DNA from: Catonia carolina
Lineage: Eukaryota > Arthropoda > Insecta > Hemiptera > Achilidae
Assembly: GCA_035578175.1 (NCBI GenBank)
Contig: JAQMRL010000003.1
Span: 91,056,469 to 91,120,468, forward strand
Length of the DNA: 64,000 nucleotides
Reading direction: 5' to 3'
Below are positions 10,647 to 22,174 of this stretch, one piece after another. Every line of letters begins with the position of its first letter. The first letter of the stretch is position 1. Made by a program: the position numbers and the translations under genes. Below the pieces are notes generated by a model. The model was not told the origin of the DNA. It saw only the letters and a program-made list of their open reading frames with translations, and ran no database searches.

Positions 10647-12284
10647 AGAAGGCCTACGAATGATTATTATACAAACCTAACATACTCCTTTAAGGATTTG
10701 GTTATTTACATAAATAAAACTCTCCCTTTGTCAATTCACGGTGAATATGTCTAGTAATTTACAATGACTATTTAACCTAATAAAATAATTTATTATAAAA
10801 TACTTTAAAAACTGAAGACAAACTAAACTTAAACTGAAAAGAAAATATAGCCATTTACAATCAAATCAATAATTACTTCCTTACTTACAGCTGTACAACA
10901 ATAGACTACAAGCCTGTAGCAAAACAGAACAGTTTCAGCGGCAACACGTATAACCGGTCCCTACTGTTTCACTTGACACTTCAAGACAACACAACTGACT
11001 CACCTGGAATTTCTTTACTACTAAACTACCTACCGATAAGCGGTCGGCTAGTATAAGAACACAGAATTTTCAGAACAGAAAATAAATACTAAAACCGACG
11101 AATAAAATAGAATAAACTAGATAAACATATAAAAGTAGAATCTTACACTTTTTTAGGAAGGCAACAAGGGAATAAAGTTCAACTATTATTCCTAGAAGCA
11201 ATAAAGTACATTGCCATATAACACACTAACACAATAGAAAAACCTTTTAATTAAATAACCGGGGAAACGTTAGAATACTATATTGGAAGCATGGAAATGG
11301 CTCATACCTCCGCTTCAACCCGCATAGTCAAGTCAAAGTTATGATCCGCAAGTCAACCCGCAAGTCAAAGTTATGCTCGGTACAGCCTACTTAAATCGGA
11401 GTATGAAAATATGTTATAAAGATTAATATAAAAGTGGTATTTTGTTATCCTTCAATACAGGATAAGACATACCAAAAAATCCTCAAGTGAAAACAAAGTT
11501 TTTATTTCTTACGTCATCACATAATCATCTTACCAATAGTTTTTTTGTACTCTCTTCACTACATAGCCAATATTCCTTTTAATTATTTATATTTGTACAA
11601 TGAATCATAGTTTATTTAATTCGTAAGAATACACCAACGATGGTTTGATAGACAGACAGAATCTATTTAATACTTAAAAGTAAAATGTTTTCAAATGCTT
11701 ACTACGACCGCTCTTTAAACTGCCGTGTATAGAACTACAAAAACGTGATAATAATCAGCACGTAACACACTGGCTAGATAGCTGTTTGTGTTTAGCAGTT
11801 CTATTACCAGCTACAAGATATGAAAGCATGATAATTTCTAATACAGAAAAAGGAAATCACACAATGGTTGTATCTCTAAACCTTTTAAATTACGAAACCA
11901 AGTTTCTTTATTCACGTTTTTCCTTTGTTTGTCATCGGTAACTGTGTTTTGTTGACAGCCACCTAATTTGTTTTCTTTTATTCGCTTGCTGTAGGCGTGT
12001 GCAAGATTTGAAGTGAAGAAGCAATTAGTGGTACGTTTCTTAAATCAGTGTAAGCTTGTCACCTAAACAAGGTAGTTCCTCCAACGAATAAACATATTGT
12101 AACATTGCACAGTGTGATTTTCTAAAAATAGCTGAAGAAATAAATGTTTCATATTAAGAAATAATTGGTTTTGTATCGGGTGGGGTTTGTTTAACAAGGG
12201 TATTACATTGCAATAAATGAAATGGTTTGACTGGGAATTCCTGGAAAAGAGATCTTTGTTAGCCTGTTATTGATCATTTCTATT
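10647..12284. other. AT-rich DNA with one small tandem repeat
   Basis: Apart from the 11.3-kb tandem repeat, no ORF, RNA gene or known element was recognised. Confidence 0.55.
11308..11378. repeat. Degenerate tandem repeat (CAACCCGCAAGTCAAAG)
   Basis: Phrases CAACCCGCATAGTCAAG, CCGCAAGTCAACCCGCAAG and GTCAAAGTTATG recur within 70 bp. Confidence 0.7.
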
Positions 12285-12766
12285 ATATTTTGAAGGTTTC
12301 TGGTAAAGCGTAGATAGGTCTCTCATTTTACCTCATTACATAGTAAATCTATGGCTTTATAAAATCGACAGCCACCACAGGTATAAAAAGGGTACCATTT
12401 CATAGTTCAGTTCACTTCAATTGGCGACTCGATTATAAATGAGTAGCTAAATGAGTGCTATAAGCAAGTATTTGTACACATGGCAGCAAGTACGTTAAAA
12501 AAGATCTTTGTACTGTAATTGGTTGCAGGTACGAGGCTATTACAATTGTAAAATCACTATTAGGCCTATTGTTAGTTAATGTAGTATAAGTTTTGTAAAT
12601 AATTTAAGTAAAGTACTGTAATTGTATTTATTAGTAGGTTGAGTGTAATTAATTGTAATTATTAATAATTCTATAAATAAATATTATTGTAATATATTTA
12701 AGGAAGTCTGCTTATTATTTATTTCACCCAAATCCCGAACGAACCTAGCATTAGGCGTTACAATAT
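12285..12766 (+). mobile_element. Probable solo LTR, related family
   Basis: TATA box (TATAAAAAGG, ~12381), AATAAA near 12676, and end CCCGAACGAACCTAGCA ... GTTACAATAT, which parallels the 3' end of the 33.5-kb LTR (CCCGAAACGGACCTTAGCA ... GTCACAATAT). The left edge is a guess from spacing; no target duplication found. Confidence 0.5.
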
Positions 12767-13579
12767 TATTTAACAATCAACTTGCTGAGCTACTGAGTCC
12801 AAAACTTACAAGGTAACCATTTTAAAGATATAAAAAATTTTTATTATCCGTCAACCAAAATGAGCTCTAATATAAACAATTACCAAATATCAAATGCCGT
12901 ATTTCAAGATGAATTTGGTTGCCAAAGATAAAGATGTTACTTCCCAGCTTTGGGTTTGAACAACACCACAAAGATAAAGTTACAAATAATGTGGTAGCTA
13001 ATTACCTGCTGATATTTCTACGTTGTCAAATATATAAATAAATACATAAATAAATTATCTTATACCTAACAAATATGTATCTGACTTTTAATTAACCTAA
13101 TGGTTTACCACCACCCAATATTGTGGCTGATTGGCAAATTTGCCTACGCACAACACTAATGCTATTCGTACTTCTAATTTAGATAAAAAACATTAAAAAT
13201 GTATGGAAGCGATAAAAATATTGATAAGATGCACTTGAACAACCTCTTGGACACTCTTTTTCTAAATATAATTCTTACTTTTTAAATATAGGCCTACTCT
13301 TATTTTATATGTATATCAAAAAACGTTGAAGTTTTTTTGACGCTTCAGTCTTCCACTGAGTTTTGAGTTTCAAAGAGTTTCAGAGTTTCTACATTGGTGC
13401 AGAAGTTTATCTTCGTCAATCCTTTCTAATTCGCATCATGTAAAATTTATTTAACATTACTGTGTAAAAGTGTCGGACGTACAAAAACAAACAAATCTTT
13501 CCATATTTTATATTTAGTTGAATTTCCAATACCAATTTCGGTTTTTGTAAAGTAGGCCAAAGTGGTATTAAAAATATCT
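12767..13579. other. AT-rich DNA, nothing recognised
   Basis: Between the 12.3-kb LTR-like element and the GC-rich island. Confidence 0.55.
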
Positions 13580-14100
13580 GATTCTAAAGTTTGCTACCAC
13601 TGGGCGTAGCTCAAAATTTGGTCGAGATAGGACCGGCAGGGCATCCGGTAGGTATCCGAGTTCTGAAAGAATGGGAGGGGAAAATTAGCTGCTGCCTCGG
13701 TGAAGAGCGGTCGCTGGTGAGGCGACTATCGTCTATAACGCTGCCTGAAGCCAGGAGCGGTCGCCGACGTGGTGAACACCGTCTACCGCTGCCTCTAGGA
13801 GTAGCAGTCACTGGTGAAGCGAAGGGAAGGAAAGAGAAGGGGTGTTAGTGTGGCGCAAAGAAAGTACTTAATGTTGAGTGACCGATCTCTCCGTATCGGT
13901 CTTCTCGACGCGATGATCGATACTGAGTGACTAATTACCTTCATCTATCTAACTGGCCAAGCCGTTGTGTATGTCTTACCCACTTGCCCAAGCGCTGCGA
14001 GAAGCTTTTCTGTCTGCGCTATCTACAGGCAGCAGAAGCAACAATGTTCGCAGCGCCAATAGCGGGTAAAACACTAACAACGGACTGAAATAGTACAGTA
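13580..14100. other. GC-rich island with a 48-bp minisatellite
   Basis: About 500 bp much richer in G+C than its surroundings. It contains a degenerate tandem repeat starting GCTGCCT at 13691, 13740 and 13788 (units 49, 48 and ~37 bp) sharing GGAGCGGTCGC-like cores. Overlapping frames in both directions have no family resemblance. Possibly an LTR or leader fragment; unidentified. Confidence 0.4.
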
Positions 14101-14105
14101 TCACG

Positions 14106-14282
14106 TTTTTTTTTTTGGTTTAACGCCCGACTGTTCTGAAATTACTGCTAATACAGACGGTGAAGGATGAAATGATTTTTTTGTAACGTATGAAAATATG
14201 CCGTGCCTGAATGGGATTCGAACCCAAGACCGCATGATGAGAGGCGAGCCCGTTACCAACTATGCCAATGCGGCCGGCACGG
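14106..14282 (-). mobile_element. tRNA-derived SINE, same family as in the BEL/Pao LTR
   Basis: On plus it begins with a T tract, then the reverse complement of the 4.6-kb SINE with several substitutions and small deletions. B box (GATTCGAACCC on the complement) and AGAGGCGAGC are conserved. It ends in a small GC palindrome (GCGGCCGGCACGGCCGC, 14270-14287). Older than the 4.6-kb copy. Confidence 0.85.
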
Positions 14283-15689
14283 CCGCATTAAGTAAATATC
14301 CCGTTTAAGTGATGTTTAACTTGTGTTATCTAAGTATCACAATATCTTATCTTATTTCCACTAATTTACAAAACAACTGTTTCTGAACAAATTTCGTGCG
14401 ATTTTATCAGTTGTGCTCATAAGCAATTGAAATAAAAACTCTAAAAATTATTTGATACTGGAGATACGAAGACTGGAGATCTCAGTAAGAATTTAGTAGT
14501 CGATTATCACTAAATTAGTCTGTGAAGAAACTTATTCAAGAACTAGTAACAAGTCCCCCAAAAAATAAAATTGAGCAAGATCCAATTTAGATACCAGCAA
14601 AAGTCAAGAAATAATTTTAGAACCATTTCAAATACAATGTTCGATGATATATGTTTAGAAAATGCAGAATCGTTAGATGAATGTTATAACAAATGCAACG
14701 TCGTACATAAAAAGAACTTGTTAACCGTTTTAGTTGTTTGAATAAAAATTCAATTTCTCAAGCTGTTTATACTGTATAACAACCAAAATTAAATTGCATG
14801 TAGTTCTCATGCACTCATCAGAAATGGATTTAATTTTCGTTGCTTAGTGTAGAGAAGAAGTGTAGAAAAGAGTAGAATTTCTATAAATAAAAAATCTGTA
14901 GAATGATATTAATTTAAAATATTTTATCTTTTAAATAAAAAGGTCGATAACATTTTTTTTATAAATCTTACTTTTCAAAAAAGTGTATATGTCGAGAATG
15001 ATTGAACTTGGGTAGACAGTAGAGATGTAAACAATTTTCAGCGTACTGAGTAAGTTTCTGCGAATGTTGTTGAAGAGGTGAAAAAGAATGAAAGAGAATG
15101 AATGTTCGTGAATGTGCGGGTCGTGTTTTGTTTTGTTTTTTTTAGAGTGTGAGGATGACCACATCTGCTAGGATATTGTGGAATTACATGGAACATCCCT
15201 TGTTCTCCTCACTGTCATATAAAAATAGAATTCCCTTGCTAGCAAGACAGAAAAGGCGATCTAACATCATGTCGTACGTACATGTGTATTGGAAAACACA
15301 GACACACTTCTGAAAATTGGATGAAATATGTTTCTGAGATTCTTAAAAAGTGAAAAGCTACACAAATAGTTCTAGATTTTCATTTATTTTCTTTTGAAAT
15401 AACTTGGTGGATTATGCCAACAACATATTGAATAAAAAAGGAAATCAAAGAAATTAAGTAATGCAAAAATAAACAACATAGTTTACCCAATGTAATAAAT
15501 TATTCTAATTACCAAAATTCTATTTTAATCAACTCAGTTTACCTTGTCTAACAGTAAAATTAAAAAAACAAAATTATTTACAAAGCTACTTTTTACTAGT
15601 CAACCCATTTAAATTTATTCTTAAAATAAAATAATTTTTTTGTGGCACTTATAAAAGTGATGATGTATTGCAAACATTAGGAATTTCCT
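14283..15689. other. AT-rich DNA, nothing recognised
   Basis: A 77-codon minus-strand frame at 14931-15164 is Lys/Ile-rich with no family resemblance. Confidence 0.55.
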
Positions 15690-16160
15690 ACTTTCCTATT
15701 TTACAGGGTTTCTACAGATTTCTTCTCTTCCTACATCCTACAGCCTACATTCCTAATTCGTTTAAGTTATCCTCCCTGGGATTTCTTGCTACTATAGCAT
15801 CTTGGATTCTCTGTATCCATGTTTCCAAGGAAAATTTATTTCACTCTATTTTCTGGATGGAAAAGTAGAAATCTTTAGGGGTGATCTGCCCACTGCCATT
15901 CTTTGGACATGGCCATATACCAGACCGCGTATCTGGTCTCTATTCCATCACCTACTATGGTATCCTGAGAATTAGTCCGTTATTTTAAACCTTCATTTTG
16001 TATAGGCTCCACTCTTGAGACCCTACATGAGCTTCGCGACAAGTTAACCTTTAAGACCTCCAGACTTTGCTTATTCCTGGAGCTTATTTTCCAGGACTCC
16101 AAAACATACGAAGTTATGGGCTCCAATACAGATGTATCAATAACTTATTTGAACTCATCT
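15690..16160 (-). pseudogene. LINE C-terminal remnant (decayed)
   Basis: Minus-strand frames give VYGHVQRMA and then IQRIQDAIVARNPRED, matching the C-terminal WYGHVQRM ... W(I/M)xxIxxAMxxR motif of endonuclease-type LINEs, with stops and frame changes between. A homologous remnant lies at 34.2/35.1 kb. Confidence 0.6.
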
Positions 16161-16396
16161 GTATTTTACTAGACCAGAGCATATAATTTAGTTGTTTGAA
16201 AGTTCAATCCTGATACATGTGAACCCGGATATCCTAATCACTTGGTTTCTCAGATGAAAAATTTGACCCGAGGTACTGGTCACATTACAAATTTTCAAGT
16301 CATAATTCAAATAAATTACTTATCAAGAACACGGTAAACATATTTTTGAAAACCTCAATGTCCACCAATATTTACATTTTCGAGGTTCTTTATTAA

Positions 16397-16956
16397 CCCT
16401 TTATAGGGCAGTACTACAGGGGAAAATATACATGTTGTAAAATGTTAAATTTTGTTTTATAGGGACTTGAATAATGTATTTCTAGTACCAGAACAGTTAG
16501 ATATTTCTTTGTTTTGATGTTGAGCCCTGATAAGTAAGTATATACTTACCACGGAACGTTTATTGAAATGGGAATCACATAATTTTTAGTGGTAAGAATG
16601 CTTATTAAAACAATTTGTAGTTCCATATAACAGAAAAACGTGTAGAATAACTTATCTCAAGTTTATATTAGCATAAATGCTTGCTTTTCCGTAAAAAAAC
16701 TCTAATTTTCTAAGTACTGTACAAAAGTAACAACAAAACAACACAGTTGCGTACGCTGGTATGAATCCTTACCACATTCATGTAACTCATGAAGCAAATG
16801 GTCGCTGCGCACTAATTTCAAAATGTGGATAGCCTACGTACCAGAGAACATCTATAAAACCATAAAATGCCAATAAGGTTCATCTGCATAGCTTATTCTT
16901 TAAAAAAACGACCTTATTTCTAGTGGTAAGTATTACTACCAAAAACCTATAAAGGA
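16397..16956 (-). mobile_element. piggyBac-type MITE, copy 1
   Basis: 560 bp flanked by TTAA on both sides (16393, 16957), ends CCCTTTATAGGG and CCTATAAAGGA. About the same length and sequence as copies at 31.3 and 38.1 kb but in opposite orientation. TTAA target and CCCT-type ends fit the piggyBac superfamily. Non-coding. Confidence 0.85.
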
Positions 16957-16960
16957 TTAA

Positions 16961-19040
16961 AATATAATAATTGGATAAGAAATCAACTGAAGATCACACT
17001 TTTCTAATTCCACCTGCGAAAACACTCCCGAATTACACATTGTGAAATTCTGAACAGTTTATTTATACTTCTGTCTAAATAAACGTCACATAAATAAAGT
17101 TAATTTATCTGTGTTTGATTCTTATTGGTCAGTTACAATGTTGGTAGTGTATTTGTGAAGTTTTTGTGAGGTTTTGTAAATGATAGTTTTGAGACCACAA
17201 CTATCTGCGTTTCATTTTAGTTAGACATTTAAGTTAAAAAATTTCCAGTTAAAAAAGTTACAGAATAAAAGGAAATGATACGTCTAGTATTTTTTCTGAC
17301 CATACTGAAAAATTTATTTTATATAAAAAAACCAACATTAAAATGGGTTAATTAGTTAAGAATATTGTGGAAAATTGTAAATAAAATAAATGGAAAGGTG
17401 CAGAGATTAAAATTATAACTCCTCTGCTCTTTGTTGGAAGTTTATAAAAATTAAATTGAAATGAAAGAATTAATTTTCTATTTGACGCATAACATTTTGC
17501 GGAATAAAAATAAAAGAAAAATCTTTTTTGTACGTTCTTTGCAGTCAGATTTATTTTCTCTAAAGTCATGTCTAAGTGAGAAAACAGAAGTTTGCTAATA
17601 TGTAAACTTGTATCGGACTTAAAAGAAGGGAAAGTAGCGGGAGAGTACGTGAGTTAGTGAGGAAGATATAAATGGGGGAAGTGGTGGGAAAGGGAGAGAT
17701 TTAGTTTAGGAGAAAGAGAGTTCAGAGTGGAGGGATACTCGTTTTCCACGCAGATGGAACACCACACAAATCTAGCTACGAAATCAATATTTAATCTTTT
17801 CCTCATTTACATACATGCAAATTTACGTAATCGCGAATTCCGGTGACATGAATGGAGTATGGGGGATAGAAAGAGACAGAAGAGACAACGGAAAGAATGT
17901 GAAGTTGTCCAATTAATTGTCAACCCAACGATTATTTCACATGTTGGCAGCAACGGCCGCGATCTGTCACAAGAGTTAATTCCAGCTTACGTAAAGAAAC
18001 CACCACGTACTACTATTTACACAGCTAACCCCTTTTTCTCTTACCGGAACATATATTTCTGTTTAATTAAATTGTTGTAATTTAATATAATTTATACCAA
18101 ACCTGAAAAAAATATTTAAACTCATTTTTCTATTAAACTTTAATTTACTGTTCCATTGTAATTGTTATGAATTCATTACTGGAACATAATAACTCATTTA
18201 TTAATAATTATTCTAATCACAATTAAATTACTCAATATTACATATTACCGTAGCTTGATGGTTTTTTTTCATTGTCCATTTTACTAACTATATTTCATTC
18301 ACAATTTTTGCTGTAATACCAACGCAGATAATTTGTTAAAAAACAAAGAAATCATTACGTTATAGTAATATTATTTCTACAGACAAATTTTTATACGGGA
18401 TACTGATTTTAAAATTTTCGATACACATTTCTCTGTATTTAAGAAAAAAGGGTTTCCTTAATCGGATAAATGAATTACGCATGTAAATACAACAGATAGA
18501 ATTCAAAATATCATATCTGTACGTATTGTGTCATATGCCTACCGGGTGATGGTGTTCTGTCTAAGCGGCTTTAGAGTGTTTAAATAGTGTAATATTTGTT
18601 GCATCCAAGCATCACTAGTTTACACTCTTTTGTTGTTTATCTAGTGTACAAGGAAGAATTTTCTATCGTGTTTATTATATTATTCGAAAAAGTGCTAACT
18701 CTGTCTAAATAAAAGTGGCTACATTTTTCCTAGTCAGTCAGTGCTGCTTAAACAGTTGTAAAGTTAGGTAGTTAAAAACCAGTTAGTGTGAAGGGTATTG
18801 AAACAGTTTCTTCCTGACAAAAAATTAGTGTAAAATTTTTGTCAGCTTGTAAGTAATAATTAATTATTTATGTGAATGTAAGTGGCCATATTTTTTTAGT
18901 GAACTGCATTTAACTCTTAAGGTTTTTAAACAAAATTATTTAATTTAGGCTCTCATTAATTTAATGAGTATGTTGTAATTTCTCAGTTGTTACAACAGTA
19001 ATAATGTAATAAGGAGATTCTGCTGTTTAGAAATAACCAG
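16961..19040. other. AT-rich DNA with a purine-rich patch
   Basis: 17620-17740 is unusually rich in A and G (GGGGGAAGTGGTGGGAAAGG). No gene recognised; two 73-codon frames look incidental. Confidence 0.5.
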
Positions 19041-20128
19041 ACCCACCGGGTTGGTCTAGAGGTAAAGTCATCGACGCGATTCAGCTGTTTAACAACTAAT
19101 TTTCGGAGACGAAGGTTCCTGGTTCAAATCCTAGTAAAGGTAGTTATTTTTATACGGATTTGAATATTACATAATGGTTATCGGTGTACTTTGATGGTTG
19201 GGGTTCAATTAACCATACCCTCTCAGGAATGGTCGGCCTAGGTCTGTACAATCCGTAAGGTTAAACGTTGTCTCTAGCCGAGCCTAGCTGCTACTAGTCT
19301 AACTTTAAACATCGTCCACGTTGGTAAATGTACACTCACTAAGTATATTCGAAATTGAAAAAACATTTCATGAAAAAATAGATGCAGGCTATTTATGTAA
19401 AGCTACCATTTAAAATTTAAGTTTTTTATAATTGTTCCGCTAAATGGATAATTCACGTCTATTTAATTACTATTGTAATGCGTACGATGTTTGTAGAAAT
19501 GTACAATAATGACCCTGCACTGCTACTCACTCCATCGCGATGTACTTAAAGTCAGAGCAGGGGCGGTTCCAGGGCTGATTTTCGGGGGGGGGGGGGCTAT
19601 CTTGTTTTTATGTAGCTCTTACTACATTATTTGTAATACATAGTTTGTAATTAAGTCATTGAAAAGTCCTCTTTTATCCTGTATTGCTGTAACCACAATT
19701 TTAATTCATAGAGAAATTTTCAAGGTGCTGACTGGATGCGAGTGGCTTTTGACTACTGACACTGATTGTTATCTTGATACTTTTTAAAAATAGATACTTT
19801 CTGTTTGACTCATTTTTATACTAAAATAATTATTGTTAATTGATAGGTACGAGTATTGGGATTCAGTTTTGTTAGAAATAATAGCTTATAGAAAATATTA
19901 AACTAAGTTTTCCTAGTATTTTGGAGGGGGCATGGCCCCCTAGGTCCCTTCCCTGAAACCGCCCCTGGGTCAGAGCTACCATTAAAACTCAAGAACTGTA
20001 CAAGACTACATCTCATTCGCACGCCATACACAAAATCCTCATCTCATTGGGTCATAGGGTTGCTTATTGTTCTGATTTGAACAGATTTCAACGTACACAC
20101 ATTAGGAGTAAAAAAATATAACAAGATC
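19041..20128 (+). mobile_element. SINE-like repeat split by nested insertions
   Basis: The head at 19041-19150 has GGTTGGTCTAGAGG (A-box-like) and GGTTCAAATCC (B box), then GTTGGGGTTCAATTAACC and GGAATGGTCGG. The continuation expected from the 50.4-kb copy (ACAAGACTACATCTCATT ... TCATTGGGTCATAGGGTTGC) appears only at about 19983-20128. The ~740 bp between hold unrelated sequence plus a hAT-type MITE. The left edge of the first inserted segment is unclear. Confidence 0.65.
19558..19967. mobile_element. hAT-type MITE
   Basis: 410 bp with terminal inverted repeats CAGGGGCGGTTCCAGGG / CCCTGAAACCGCCCCTG and an 8-bp target duplication with one mismatch (AGTCAGAG / GGTCAGAG). Both the CAGGGGCGG-type end and the 8-bp duplication are hallmarks of hAT elements. 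There is no transposase ORF. A G tract near the left end matches GGCATGGCCCCC near the right end, extending the inverted repeat. Confidence 0.85.
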
Positions 20129-20215
20129 TTGAAAAACTCGGAATTAACTCCACATTTTTTACGAAAATAACATACGTCGCTACAGAGCTGGATCAAAAGG
20201 AAAATAAGAAGTAAA

Positions 20216-20307
20216 TTTACTTACGTCTTTGGAATAGCTGCGAATGGATGATACTAAAAATATTTACTTATGTATTTGGCATAGCTGCAAATGGATGATA
20301 CTAAAAA
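20216..20307. repeat. Tandem duplication, unit ~50 bp
   Basis: TTTACTTACGTCTTTGGAAT ... GGATGATACTAAAAATA is repeated immediately as TTTACTTATGTATTTGGCAT ... GGATGATACTAAAAATA. Confidence 0.8.
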
Positions 20308-20592
20308 TAATAAAAATATGTTGATAATAACTAATATTTTCGGATCCACAAGTACCTCAAATGGAGCCATAATTGTCACGGTGTGTGAAAAATGTTCGGA
20401 ATTTTGAAACACAACCGGTATAAAAACGTAATTCTAAGGAACGAAGACGATAAAACGTAATAAACTCCAATAGGATAAAGAACCAGTATAATAAAAGCTT
20501 CCACGCTCCATTAGCTGTATCTGAATTTGTTTCCCTCACCGAGCACACTCTTGCTTTTATATAATTATATTTTTTTTATACATATACAAACA

Positions 20593-20606
20593 CGCGCGCG
20601 CGCGCG

Positions 20607-20671
<65 letters not shown>
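20593..20671. repeat. (CG)n-(CA)n microsatellite
   Basis: A CG run (20593-20607) followed by about 30 CA units (20611-20671), a continuous purine-pyrimidine alternation able in principle to form Z-DNA. Confidence 0.95.
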
Positions 20672-20673
<2 letters not shown>

Positions 20674-21517
20674 TAGAGTAGCAATCTATTATACATAGTA
20701 TCGTTGATAAAATGTCAAGATTAAAAGTCAATTGTTGGAAAATTTCAAAGAAATATTTAAAATAATAAAATAACTAAACATCAGGATAAATAATTTCCAG
20801 TTAATATCTTAATATTTTATATCAAGAATTAAATACATGAAACTAAAATTTAACAAGCAATATTAGAGTATAAAATAATAATTCCAGAAGTCAAATAGTT
20901 AAACTTAATGAAAGTGAAGCTACTAAAAAACAAATGAATGTATAATTTTAAATAAATAATTTCAATTAAATAAAATTTAAGAAAAGGAAATTAAGACAAC
21001 ATCAAGATATAAATGAAATTAAGAAACTGAATTCAATAACACAATGATTTTGAAACCAACAGATGGAATTTATGAAAGAATTAATTAAAAACTATAAAAC
21101 CGATTGTAGCAATGGTCTAGTCCCCCATTCGATCCAGGCCAATGGTACAAGGCACATCAGAAGAATCTCCAAGAACTTCACAAACTTCGTAAATATATTT
21201 TAAAATTTTTATATTAATTCTGAGCTAATTAAACAGTCATAAATTTATTTAAATAAATATTATAATTGCAGTTAATTTAATTAAAGACTTAGTATTATAA
21301 GAAGGTGTCATCAATCAATAAATAAATAAAATTAAATTTCAACAATTAATAATTTTCTTTTCGTAATTCAAATTATGTCAATTTTAATTTTAAGTAAATT
21401 CATCAATCGTTCATTAAAATATCATTAATATAATCCAATTTGCGTTTTTTATTTGTTTCTTTATTTTATAATTCAATTAATTTAAATTTCGTAACCATTT
21501 AAATTCACATCCTGTTA

Positions 21518-21540
21518 CAACACACACACACACACACACA
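21518..21540. repeat. (CA)n microsatellite
   Basis: About eleven CA units in AT-rich DNA. Confidence 0.9.
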
Positions 21541-21777
21541 TTTATTGTGTAGTAGTCCTACGCATCCTATGGATTTAATGTTTCCTTGCTTTAAAGAAAT
21601 TATGAATTGTTACACAATTTTTGTTTCGAGATAAATTTTAACCAACATTCTGGCCAATATGTACGATGTGATGCAATATAATACAATATTAACACATATT
21701 TGTGCATATGTGTATTACTGTTCACACTATTACTTTATTAAGATATGGTGTGATAAGTGAATGGTATAATAAATATA

Positions 21778-22170
21778 GTCCGATTCACGAAAGAAAACAC
21801 CTGTCTTTAAACAGCAATATCGTTTAACCTGTTGTTTGTAAAAACAATTGTGATATATCAAATTAAAGCTTGGTTTATTGTTGGTTACAGGATTACATTA
21901 ACATATTTATAGCCCTATTTATTTTAAAGTACTTGTGAACAAAGTAATAGTAACTTGAAGTTGGGGATACTGGAAAAGTGGTTAAAATCAGGGACTTTTT
22001 ATTCAAAATTCGTTATATTTAATACACTAATAATTTCCGAAAATGTTAATGTATATTCTGTAACCAAAAATAAAACAAGCTTTAATTTTATGTATTGTAA
22101 TTGATTCTACATGCAATGGTTCAAAAGATATTGCTGTTTAAAGACAGTTATTTTCTTTCGTGAATCGAAC
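21778..22170. mobile_element. Foldback MITE with TA target
   Basis: 393 bp flanked by TA. The ends GTCCGATTCACGAAAGAAAA and the inverse of GTTCGATTCACGAAAGAAAA begin arms that can be followed for about 170 bp each (e.g. ATTAAAGCTTGGTTTATT opposite its complement), so most of the element is a palindrome. No ORF. The TA duplication suggests Tc1/mariner-type mobilisation. Confidence 0.8.
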
Positions 22171-22174
22171 TATA

